Of a stretch of 53,729 nucleotides of DNA, positions 24,714 to 31,273 are shown piece after piece (positions within the stretch are counted from its first letter, which is position 1; every line of letters begins with the position of its first letter). Position numbers and translations under genes: made by a program. The notes under the pieces were generated by a model that saw only the letters and a list, made by a program, of their open reading frames with translations, was not told the DNA's origin and made no database searches. Origin of the DNA: a virus; IMG/VR virus record IMGVR_UViG_3300036846_000650, positions 1 through 53,729 of that record, one strand, 5' to 3'.

Positions 24714-25433
24714 ATGAGCGAGTCGCTTGGGTCGAATATCCCGCCAGAGACGATCCTACACTGGATACACGAATTGTCGCGCTCCAAGTTGGCCTGCGAC
24801 GAAGCCAACGGCCGGCACCGCGCCAACGTCAAGCGCGCCAAGGCAGAGGGCTTGCCGGTGGAGGCGATCACCGAGTCGATCGCCTGGGCCCGACAGGACC
24901 CAGAGACCCGCCGGCAGCGGCTGATCTCGCGCATCCGGGTGGAGGGCATTCGCTACCCGGAAAATGGCGCGGCACTCAGCGAGATGCTGCCCAACTTGGA
25001 TATTCGGGTGTCTGACCGGATGCGCTACACCGACACGCTGTTTGACGGCGAACAGAAGGGCTATCAGGCCGGTCTGGGCGGCGCAGCGGCGGACGGCAAT
25101 CCCTATCCGCCGGGCTCGGAAATGGCGCAGCAGTGGCGCAATGGCTGGGGCCGCGGCAATGAGGTGCGCAGCGCTACCGTCGGGACCGAAGGCGGCCGGG
25201 TGGGCAACGCGGCGCGCCGGGTGCCGGGCCGTAAGCGGGCGGCACAGCCATCAATGCTGCCGGAGGAGTCGCCGGAGCCGAGACGCCCCCGTGGCCGTCC
25301 CAAGGGCAGTAAAAACAAGGCCGGGCCGAACTACCGCAAGGCCGCCGCCAAGAAGCGCGGCCGGGCCAAACGGGCGGCGCGCAAGATGTCCAACGTGGCG
25401 CAGTTTCCCAGCCCCGGTGAGGCGGCGGAGTGA
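24714..25433 (+). CDS. Rmf/CrpP-like domain protein with AT-hook tail
   Basis: 239 residues. The centre (DGEQKGYQAGLGGAAADG, then NPYPPGSEMAQQWRNGWGRG) has the Gly-x-x-Ala ... NPYP-GS ... W-x-x-GW pattern of the Rmf/CrpP family, known from ribosome modulation factor. The C-terminus (RRPRGRPKGSKNK, then KKRGRAKRAARK) carries an AT-hook-like GRP core and is very basic, suggesting DNA or RNA binding. It opens the divergent plus operon, with a strong Shine-Dalgarno. Joint function unknown. Confidence 0.7.
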   Translation: MSESLGSNIPPETILHWIHELSRSKLACDEANGRHRANVKRAKAEGLPVEAITESIAWARQDPETRRQRLISRIRVEGIRYPENGAALSEMLPNLDIRVSDRMRYTDTLFDGEQKGYQAGLGGAAADGNPYPPGSEMAQQWRNGWGRGNEVRSATVGTEGGRVGNAARRVPGRKRAAQPSMLPEESPEPRRPRGRPKGSKNKAGPNYRKAAAKKRGRAKRAARKMSNVAQFPSPGEAAE

Positions 25434-25615
25434 CCAAATCGCGCTGGTACCTCCGGCTTACCCAGACGGAGGGACAGGTGGGGATCACCCTCTCCGCGGC
25501 GGATGACGCCTACACCTTCACCGCGCGATGGCCTGTTGACGCGAGCGGGCGAGTGATTGCGGAATATCTGCATGATCTCGCCTCCGACCTCGAAGCCGCC
25601 GATCCCGACGCCTGA
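25430..25615 (+). CDS. Small hypothetical protein
   Basis: 61 residues, GTGA overlap with the upstream stop. WYLRLTQTEGQVGITLSAAD, then AEYLHDLASDLEAADPDA: a small beta-then-helix protein. No family recognised. Overlaps the RuvC-like gene start by 44 bp. Confidence 0.55.
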   Translation: MTKSRWYLRLTQTEGQVGITLSAADDAYTFTARWPVDASGRVIAEYLHDLASDLEAADPDA

Positions 25616-26144
25616 AGGCGGGCTCCTCGCCCTCGATCTGGGCTCCACCATCGGCTGGGCCTACGGTCCGCTGGACTGGCCACAGCCGCTGTCCGGCTAC
25701 ATCACCACGCCGGTGCTGGGCGGGCAGGCACCCAGATTTCAGGTGCTGGACAGCGAGCTATGCGACATGATCGAGAAGTGGCAGCCGACCAAGCTGGCGG
25801 TGGAATCGCCGCTGCATGTCATGGCGCACGACTCAACCGCGGCGGCGGCACTGCTCTACGGGATGCGGGCGATCGTGCTGCTGCGCGCCTACGGCTACGA
25901 AATCCCGCTGTCCTCGATCTCGGCTGATCTGGTGCGGCAGGACCTGATGGGCTTCTGCCGGATACCGGGCGGCAAGCGCGGGGCGATCAAGGACGCGGTC
26001 CTGGCATGGTGCCGGCATCGCAAACACTGGCAGATTTCCAATCACAACGCCGCCGATGCCGCGCTAATCTGGGCGTGGCATCAGCGGCAGCTTGTGCGTC
26101 CCCGGCAATTAACGATCTCGCCGGAGATGGTGCCCTACGCCTGA
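25572..26144 (+). CDS. RuvC-like Holliday junction resolvase
   Basis: 190 residues from ATG 25572. LLALDLGSTIGWAYG holds the first catalytic Asp, KLAVESPLHVM the Glu, and ISNHNAADAALIWAWH the late Asp pair of the RuvC/RNase H fold. The length is normal. It would resolve branched DNA made by RecT-dependent recombination and replication before packaging. The start is uncertain because no clear Shine-Dalgarno precedes the ATG. Confidence 0.8.
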   Translation: MISPPTSKPPIPTPEGGLLALDLGSTIGWAYGPLDWPQPLSGYITTPVLGGQAPRFQVLDSELCDMIEKWQPTKLAVESPLHVMAHDSTAAAALLYGMRAIVLLRAYGYEIPLSSISADLVRQDLMGFCRIPGGKRGAIKDAVLAWCRHRKHWQISNHNAADAALIWAWHQRQLVRPRQLTISPEMVPYA

Positions 26145-26650
26145 CCCTCCGGCTCCATGCCCGACAAGCCAGTGTCGAACACTTGGTCGGTCTGGGCGGC
26201 GCGGCGCTTCCACTCCTCCTCCTGCCGGCGCTCGGTCTCCGCCTTGTGCTTCTGGGCGTGGTGGAACCACCGCCACCGGTAGTGATTGAGGGCATGGGTC
26301 AGATCGGAAAATCTCTCGGCGTCAATCAGATGGCGCTCCTCGCCATCGTTGAAGTACTGACACACCGAGAAGACCGATTTGTCCGGCTGGACAATCAGCA
26401 CGGTGTCGCCGCCATTCTCGACATCAAAATCCGGAGCATCGGCTGCCGCCAGGATCGGCCAGCAACTGGTGGTCGAGCCGCGCCATTTGCGGTGCTCCCA
26501 GCCCAGGATGGGGACCGTCGCCCTGATGATATCGTGGTGCCGGTAGTGGTCGAAGTGCTCGCCGGCCTTGTAGCGATTCCAGATGGTCGATCCATCGAGC
26601 CAGACCGCGTAGCTGCCTGGGATGGCCGGTAGGATGTCAGACGTGTCCAT
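26135..26650 (-). CDS. Hypothetical protein
   Basis: 171 residues, ATG 26650 preceded by AGGAGAGACC. AIPGSYAVWLDGSTIWNRY, then ENGGDTVLIVQPDKSVFSVCQYF suggest a mixed alpha/beta fold; the C-terminus is helical and charged (HAQKHKAETERRQEEEWKRR). No family recognised. Convergent with the RuvC-like gene (10-bp overlap) and downstream of the Cys-rich gene. Confidence 0.6.
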   Translation of the reverse strand: MDTSDILPAIPGSYAVWLDGSTIWNRYKAGEHFDHYRHHDIIRATVPILGWEHRKWRGSTTSCWPILAAADAPDFDVENGGDTVLIVQPDKSVFSVCQYFNDGEERHLIDAERFSDLTHALNHYRWRWFHHAQKHKAETERRQEEEWKRRAAQTDQVFDTGLSGMEPEGQA

Positions 26651-26658
26651 GGTCTCTC

Positions 26659-26913
26659 CTAACGAAAGCCGGGAAGTTCGATGGGCTCAAAGAACTTGCT
26701 GTCCGGCCCGCACAGGGTGTGCCCGCTATGGGCCTGTGTCCAGGAGCGATTTAGCCCGGCGGTGATCCGGTAGGGCGGCGGGGTGCGGCCGGTCACCGGA
26801 CTGGGTGTGGAGTCTACCAGCGCCGACGGGTGGGCGCACTTGCGGCGCTCGTCGGCATCCTCCTCGTCGGTGTGTCGGGGCAGCAGGTGGACGCAGTCGA
26901 TACACAGCCTCAT
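26659..26913 (-). CDS. Cys/His-rich small conserved protein
   Basis: 84 residues. MRLCIDCVHLLP, KCAHPSALVDSTPSPVTGR and SGHTLCGPDSKFFEP give the Cys-x2-Cys ... Cys-x-His ... His-x2-Leu-Cys arrangement of a small zinc-binding family common in phages of Proteobacteria. GGGAGG precedes the ATG. Function unknown. It is transcribed from the divergent region at 26914-27026. Confidence 0.65.
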   Translation of the reverse strand: MRLCIDCVHLLPRHTDEEDADERRKCAHPSALVDSTPSPVTGRTPPPYRITAGLNRSWTQAHSGHTLCGPDSKFFEPIELPGFR

Positions 26914-26932
26914 GGCAATATCCTCCCTCGCA

Positions 26933-26960
26933 AATATACCCTGAAAAATTCAGATGTCTA
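26933..26960 (-). promoter_or_regulatory. Minus promoter TAGACA-N16-TATATT with palindrome in spacer
   Basis: Strong -35 and -10 on the minus strand. The spacer contains CTGAA-AAA-TTCAG (26941-26953), a perfect inverted repeat that would let a repressor block RNA polymerase directly. Confidence 0.55.
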
Positions 26961-27026
26961 TGTTGCATTTATTGCGGGACACCGCCATTCTTCCTGGGTT
27001 CGTCGCAGATACCCACAGGAGGATAA

Positions 27027-28085
27027 ATGGCCCACGACCCCAAGATCGAGTCCTGGCTTACCCGCAATGGCTATGCCTGGGAATTCGTCCCTGACCACCC
27101 GATCGCGCTGATCGACCTGCGGGAGGCGGATGAAAATCCGGCCCGGCTCACCCGCAAGCTGGATACCGTCCGGGCCACCCACTACGGGTGCAACATGATC
27201 GATGGGGACGAATTCCCCGCGGTGTTGCTGCACGAGATGGTCGGCAAGCGGCTGAAGCACCTGCTGAACGGACGGCACCGGACCAAGGGCGCGCTGGAAG
27301 CCGATCGCACCACCTTCGACGCCATCGTGGTCCGGGAGGCTGATCCCTACCGGATCGATGTCCTGCTGCGCTTCTCCAACTGCCTGGAGGGTGACCGGCC
27401 CACCGAGACCGACAACTTGATCCAGATCGCCGAAATGCGGGCGAAGTATCCCGACAAGGGCCCGAAGGATTTGGCCAAGATCGCCGGCCTGTCGATGAAG
27501 GCGGTGGACAACTACCTGAAACTGCGCGAGGTAGAGGACCGCGCCGACGACCTGGGGATCGGCACAATTTTCCGCAATGAGCGGATTTTCAAGCCGGCGG
27601 TGAAGCTGGCATTGCAACAGATCACCAACCTCAACAACTTCCTGGCCACGGCGCAGTTGATCGCCAAGCATGAGGAATTGCAGGGCGGCAACGGCACCAG
27701 TCTGGCGAAGGAGGTACAGAAATGCACAACCGAGAAGGCGGTGCTGAAGCTGCTGATGGATCGCGACAAGGAGCTTACCGACCGGCGGACCGACCGCGAG
27801 CGCAAGCGGATGCGGGCCCCTTCCTCGAAGGCTACCAAGCTGGTGGGCCTGGGCCGGGGGGTGAATTCACTGACCGAGGGCGGCATCCAGCGGGTGCATC
27901 TGGCGGGCCTTGGCGGCCTGTCGGAATTGCAGCGCGCGAAGGCGGTGATCTCGACAGCAAGGGACCGGCTGGACTCAGCGGAGGAGGAACTGGACCGGCT
28001 GATCGAGGAGGCGAAGGCGGAAGCCGAGTTCGTGGCTGGCGCGCGGAAATCCGCGCCATCCTCACCTCATGCACCACCACCCTGA
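27027..28085 (+). CDS. ParB/Srx-fold DNA-binding protein
   Basis: 352 residues, AGGAGG 5 nt before ATG. N-terminal PIALIDLREADENPARL, then LKHLLNGRHRTKGALEAD has the ParB-like pattern with the G-R-H-R box. KGPKDLAKIAGLSMKAVDNYLKLRE (about residues 145-170) is the helix-turn-helix. The C-terminal helix (ARDRLDSAEEELDRLIEEAK) may dimerise. Phage ParB-like proteins act in partition, transcription or as nucleases; which applies here cannot be told. Confidence 0.75.
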   Translation: MAHDPKIESWLTRNGYAWEFVPDHPIALIDLREADENPARLTRKLDTVRATHYGCNMIDGDEFPAVLLHEMVGKRLKHLLNGRHRTKGALEADRTTFDAIVVREADPYRIDVLLRFSNCLEGDRPTETDNLIQIAEMRAKYPDKGPKDLAKIAGLSMKAVDNYLKLREVEDRADDLGIGTIFRNERIFKPAVKLALQQITNLNNFLATAQLIAKHEELQGGNGTSLAKEVQKCTTEKAVLKLLMDRDKELTDRRTDRERKRMRAPSSKATKLVGLGRGVNSLTEGGIQRVHLAGLGGLSELQRAKAVISTARDRLDSAEEELDRLIEEAKAEAEFVAGARKSAPSSPHAPPP

Positions 28086-28468
28086 CCGCAGGCGAATTGT
28101 TTGATCAGGTGCGGCGGGATATTCCGCTGCACCATGCGACCCGGCGCTACCGCAAGGGCGGCTACAAGACCGACGCCTCAAACGATCGGATGCGCTGGGT
28201 GCTGTTCGCCGAACAGGTAAACCGATTTGACGTGACGACAACGCAGACCGGGCCGCGCAGGATGCTGGAGCGCAACACCCGGTTGATACCGAACCTCACG
28301 CCCTGCGCGGAGTGTGGCAAGCCGTTCTTGCGTGACAATCGCCGGAGCGAGATCATCAACTGCTCGATCAGGTGTGGTCACTTGCTGCGCAGCCGGCGGC
28401 TGGCTGAGAAGGAGGAGGACGATCCGATGGCCGGGGTGCTGGCGACGCTCAACCGCGGGAGGAAATGA
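28082..28468 (+). CDS. Zinc-ribbon hypothetical protein (start uncertain)
   Basis: The frame from about 28037 to 28468 is coding-like: TLTAGELFDQVRRDIPLHHATRRYRKGGY, then PCAECGKPFLRD with INCSIRCGHLLRSRR, a Cys-x2-Cys ... Cys-x3-Cys zinc site. No ATG or GTG lies in the right place. CTG 28082 overlaps the ParB stop as CTGA, and TTG 28097 is the other candidate. About 123-128 residues. Either a rare start codon is used or the protein is made by coupling from the ParB gene. Family unknown. Confidence 0.55.
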   Translation: MTAGELFDQVRRDIPLHHATRRYRKGGYKTDASNDRMRWVLFAEQVNRFDVTTTQTGPRRMLERNTRLIPNLTPCAECGKPFLRDNRRSEIINCSIRCGHLLRSRRLAEKEEDDPMAGVLATLNRGRK

Positions 28469-29514
28469 TGCCGGAGGGGCTCAGTCTCACCGAATTAGCG
28501 ACTGCGGTTACCGGCCGGATACCGCATCCGCTGGACGTGCTGGCAGCAGAAATCCGGGCGGCGCATGAGTCGGTGGTGCGGCACAGCCGGCACACCGCAG
28601 AAAGTGCCTTGGAGGCTGGAGAGAAGCTCATTATCGCAAAGCTGCATCCGGACACCCAAGGTATCAGGTGGCAGGACTGGGTCGAGCAGAAGGCGCGGGT
28701 GCCCTACCGAAATGCGCAACGCTACGCTCAACTATTCATTTCGGTGCATGGGGGTGTTGTCTTAAGGCAAGACGTTGCAGAACTTGGCATATTCGGTGCG
28801 CTGCGGCTGGATTTCGCGTTACGCGGACTTACCCCCGAACAACGGACGATGGTGCGGGATAGGATGGCACTGGGCACGCGGGTCATGGAAGCCCGCCGGC
28901 TGGTCCTGGCTGATGACAGGGTGAATGCCGAACTGCTGATGCCCAGCGGCAAATTCCGAGTGATCTATGCCGACCCGCCGTGGTCCTATGGCAACACGCA
29001 GCCGGACACTTTCGGCGAGCAACGCGACCATTATCCGGTGATGTCTCTTGCCGACATTTGCGCGCTGCCGGTACTCGACTGGGCACTAGATGACGCGGTG
29101 CTGTATCTGTGGGTGACCGCGCCCATGGCGCTCGACGTTGCGGCGGTGATCGACGCCTGGGGCTTCGAGTACAAGGCGCAGTTTATCTGGCACAAGGAAA
29201 GGCACGTCCAGGGCCACTACAATTCGGTCCGCCACGAGTTGCTGTATGTCTGCACCCGCGGTGCCTGTCAGCCCGATGTGCGCCGGCTGTTTCCCAGCGT
29301 CTACACCGAGCCGCGGGCTGACCACAGCCGCAAGCCGGAATATTTCTATTCGGTGATCGAGACGCTATACCCACGGGGCAGGCGGCTCGAATTATTCCGG
29401 CGCGGGCCGCCAAGGGACGGGTGGGAGGCGTATGGAAACGAGGTCACTGGAGCAGCGGATCGCCGAACTGGAGCAGGAGAACCAGCGGCTGCGGCAACAG
29501 GTGAGGTATCCTGA
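28465..29514 (+). CDS. MT-A70 family adenine methyltransferase
   Basis: 349 residues. The N-terminal third is a DUF3102-like helical region (HTAESALEAGEKLIIAK, QDWVEQKARVPYRNAQRY). FRVIYADPPWSYGN (near residue 165) is the DPPW catalytic motif. DDAVLYLWVTAPMALD, AQFIWHKERHVQGHYNS and SRKPEYFYSVIETLYP complete the MT-A70 fold. It would make N6-methyladenine in DNA, using SAM. Likely roles are protection from host restriction or marking of self DNA. The last 83 bp overlap the following nuclease-like gene. Confidence 0.85.
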   Translation: MMPEGLSLTELATAVTGRIPHPLDVLAAEIRAAHESVVRHSRHTAESALEAGEKLIIAKLHPDTQGIRWQDWVEQKARVPYRNAQRYAQLFISVHGGVVLRQDVAELGIFGALRLDFALRGLTPEQRTMVRDRMALGTRVMEARRLVLADDRVNAELLMPSGKFRVIYADPPWSYGNTQPDTFGEQRDHYPVMSLADICALPVLDWALDDAVLYLWVTAPMALDVAAVIDAWGFEYKAQFIWHKERHVQGHYNSVRHELLYVCTRGACQPDVRRLFPSVYTEPRADHSRKPEYFYSVIETLYPRGRRLELFRRGPPRDGWEAYGNEVTGAADRRTGAGEPAAAATGEVS

Positions 29515-29983
29515 CGCCAAGAGCCGGGACGCGGTAGAGCAGGGGCTGCAATTCCAGGACTGGGTCTGCTGCTTATTCTCCGCCCGCTTTGATTACCACC
29601 TGCAAAATATGTGCTCCCGGCTGTATCAGCTAAAGCTGGGGGAAAATCGCCAGCGCTGGGAAATCAAGCTCGATGAGCTTTGCCTGCAACATGGGCGGCT
29701 GTCGATCGAGGTCGAGGAGCGCCGGCACAAGGATATGACTACCTGGACCCCAAGCGGCATCTTCGCTGAGCCCGGGTCGCTCTACTACGTCCAGGGCAAC
29801 ACCCAATTCCTCGCGGTGTTCGAGACCGACTGGTTACGGGGCTACTTCCGCGAGGAGCGGCCGGAGGTGTTCACCAAGCGGGAGACCGTCCGGGCCTTCT
29901 ACCTGGACCTGAAGGTAGTGCGGGAGCGTGCCCTGATGGTGCTCGAACTGCGCGACGAGCCGTTCAATCCGTTTGCCAGCTAG
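29432..29983 (+). CDS. PD-(D/E)XK-like nuclease candidate overlapping the methyltransferase
   Basis: 183 residues, ATG 29432 with GGGAGG 3 nt upstream. A short leucine-type coiled coil (LEQRIAELEQENQRLRQQ) is followed by LYQLKLGENRQRWEIKLDELC and GRLSIEVEERRHKD, matching a PD-(D/E)XK-type core: Glu-Ile-Lys and a second acidic strand. LYYVQGNTQFLAVFETDWL agrees with a family I associate with this fold. Nuclease activity is predicted, not shown. Its reading frame overlaps the methyltransferase end by 83 bp, suggesting coupled expression. Confidence 0.6.
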   Translation: METRSLEQRIAELEQENQRLRQQVRYPDAKSRDAVEQGLQFQDWVCCLFSARFDYHLQNMCSRLYQLKLGENRQRWEIKLDELCLQHGRLSIEVEERRHKDMTTWTPSGIFAEPGSLYYVQGNTQFLAVFETDWLRGYFREERPEVFTKRETVRAFYLDLKVVRERALMVLELRDEPFNPFAS

Positions 29984-30095
29984 CGCGGCCGTGCCGCTTG
30001 TGCCATAATCAGCCTTGCAGACGGAGGAAACGCACGGCAAGGCTAGGCTGGAAAAGCTGGGCCGCCAGTGCATTGTCCAACGGGAAATCAAGCAC

Positions 30096-30140
30096 TTATC
30101 CCCACAAACTAAATTCTTAAAACGGCAAATAATTGCTTGC
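30096..30140. other. AT-rich stretch with DnaA-box-like site (possible origin)
   Basis: TTATCCCCA (30096-30104) differs from the DnaA box TTATCCACA at one base. It is followed by a locally AT-rich run (AAATTCTTAAAA, CAAATAATTG) that is unusual in this GC-rich genome. It lies in the 433-bp interval 29984-30416 just upstream of the replication genes. Only one box is seen, so this is tentative. Confidence 0.25.
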
Positions 30141-30226
30141 GCGGCGGGCGCTTGCGGAGTCATCTTCCGCGCCGACAGATTGCCTCCCACCCCAGGAAAG
30201 CCCGCGATGTAGCACCGGAAAAAGAA

Positions 30227-30258
30227 GCCGCCGGCAAGGTATGAGCCCTACCGGCGGC
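30227..30258. terminator. Strong GC hairpin in the 30.2 kb intergenic region
   Basis: GCCGCCGG and CCGGCGGC form an 8-bp perfect stem around a 16-nt loop. On the minus strand it is followed by TTCTTTTT, so it would stop leftward transcription; on the plus strand there is no T-run. No minus-strand gene nearby obviously needs it, so another role such as an antitermination or processing structure is possible. Confidence 0.45.
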
Positions 30259-30318
30259 GTGTTCGTCGCTTCCCCAAGAAGCGCCTGTTGTCATGTGCCC
30301 GTCAAAAGGTCACCTAAC

Positions 30319-30420
30319 ATGCTGACAATTACAGTATTCAGAACTTCCACACAAGCCGAAAATTACGGCTTCCCACAAAATTCTCGTGAGTGTCGCCAGA
30401 TCGCCATGGTGCGGTCATGA
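30319..30420 (+). CDS. Possible 33-aa leader ORF
   Basis: ATG 30319 with AAAAGG about 9 nt upstream. It ends in an ATGA overlap with the gene at 30417. Sequence is hydrophilic (VFRTSTQAENYGFPQNSREC). Too short to judge; the overlap is the only support. The remainder of 29984-30318 shows no convincing gene. Confidence 0.3.
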   Translation: MLTITVFRTSTQAENYGFPQNSRECRQIAMVRS

Positions 30421-30611
30421 GCGCCGACTTCGAGGCGGCCCGGTCGGCCTTCCTTCAGGCATGGTGGGAAATACCCACTGGAGCCTATTCGCCAGAGGAC
30501 ATCGCGTGGGAAATTGAGGCTGTGGCCAGCGCCATGCGGCAGTTGGCTGTGTTGCGTCATGAGGAGGGATCGCCCCGCGTCCGCCGGCTGATCGGGGGGG
30601 CCGCACCATGA
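30417..30611 (+). CDS. Small helical hypothetical protein
   Basis: 64 residues. FEAARSAFLQAWWEIPTGAY, then WEIEAVASAMRQLAVLRHEE is amphipathic helix. ATGA overlap with the downstream initiator-like gene. No family recognised; context suggests replication-linked. Confidence 0.55.
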   Translation: MSADFEAARSAFLQAWWEIPTGAYSPEDIAWEIEAVASAMRQLAVLRHEEGSPRVRRLIGGAAP

Positions 30612-31273
30612 GCTTCCAGGCGGAAAGCTGGGCATGGGACCAGCGGTGCGGTAGCGTCGTGAAGAAGGCGATCCTGGCCTACCTCGCATGGCGGGCCGAC
30701 CGGAATACCGGAGAGTCTTGGCCGTCGGTCAAGACCATTGCCCACGCCATCGAATGCGGAGAGCGGTCCGTCTACCGAAGCCTTGTGGAGCTTGAGAAGG
30801 AAGGCATGGTCGAGAGGGGACAGCGGACAGCAGCGAACGGGGCTTGCCTGACCACCGTCTACCGACTTCCGGTCTGCTCTACCCCCCTGCCACAGGAGCC
30901 AGACCCCCCTGCCACAGAACCAGACCCCCCTGCCATGGTGGCAGGGAATCCTTCACTTGACCTTAAAGAACCCCCAATACCTTCGGTATTGTCCCCCACG
31001 CCGAAGCCTGCTTCGCAGAAGCGGAAGAAGCCGGCGATCCCAATGCCGGAGGGCTGGCACCCAGACATCGACGGGCAGGGCTGGGCCTACGCGGAAGCTC
31101 GTGGGCTCGATCCGGAAGTCACTTGGGCCGCCTTCCGAAGCCACCATCTGGCCAAGGGCAACACCTTCATCAGTTGGCATCAAGCGTGGCAATTCTGGTG
31201 CAATCAGCAGATCGTCTACGGGCGCGGCCATAAGCCGGTCCGGCAGGAGGCCCAGCCGGGGCTCGGGCTATGA
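30608..31273 (+). CDS. Replication initiator-like protein with winged helix
   Basis: 221 residues. N-terminal VVKKAILAYLAWRADRNTG, then SWPSVKTIAHAIECGERSVYRSLVELEKEGMVERGQR is a helix-turn-helix/winged-helix of the HTH_36 type found in phage replication proteins. A Pro-rich linker (residues ~95-150) leads to a C-terminal DnaT-like module (WAYAEARGLDPEVTWAAFRSHHLAKG, SWHQAWQFWCNQQ). It probably binds the origin and loads the primase-helicase encoded with a 4-bp overlap downstream. Confidence 0.75.
   Translation: MSFQAESWAWDQRCGSVVKKAILAYLAWRADRNTGESWPSVKTIAHAIECGERSVYRSLVELEKEGMVERGQRTAANGACLTTVYRLPVCSTPLPQEPDPPATEPDPPAMVAGNPSLDLKEPPIPSVLSPTPKPASQKRKKPAIPMPEGWHPDIDGQGWAYAEARGLDPEVTWAAFRSHHLAKGNTFISWHQAWQFWCNQQIVYGRGHKPVRQEAQPGLGL

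Noticed and set aside
26006-26632. 208-codon plus-strand frame after the RuvC-like gene
   Set aside because: Overlaps the minus gene 26135-26650, which has a good ribosome-binding site; the plus translation looks non-coding.
30015-30212. 65-codon TTG-started frame in the 30.1 kb intergenic region
   Set aside because: No family pattern and it runs through the AT-rich stretch; coding support is weaker than for its neighbours.
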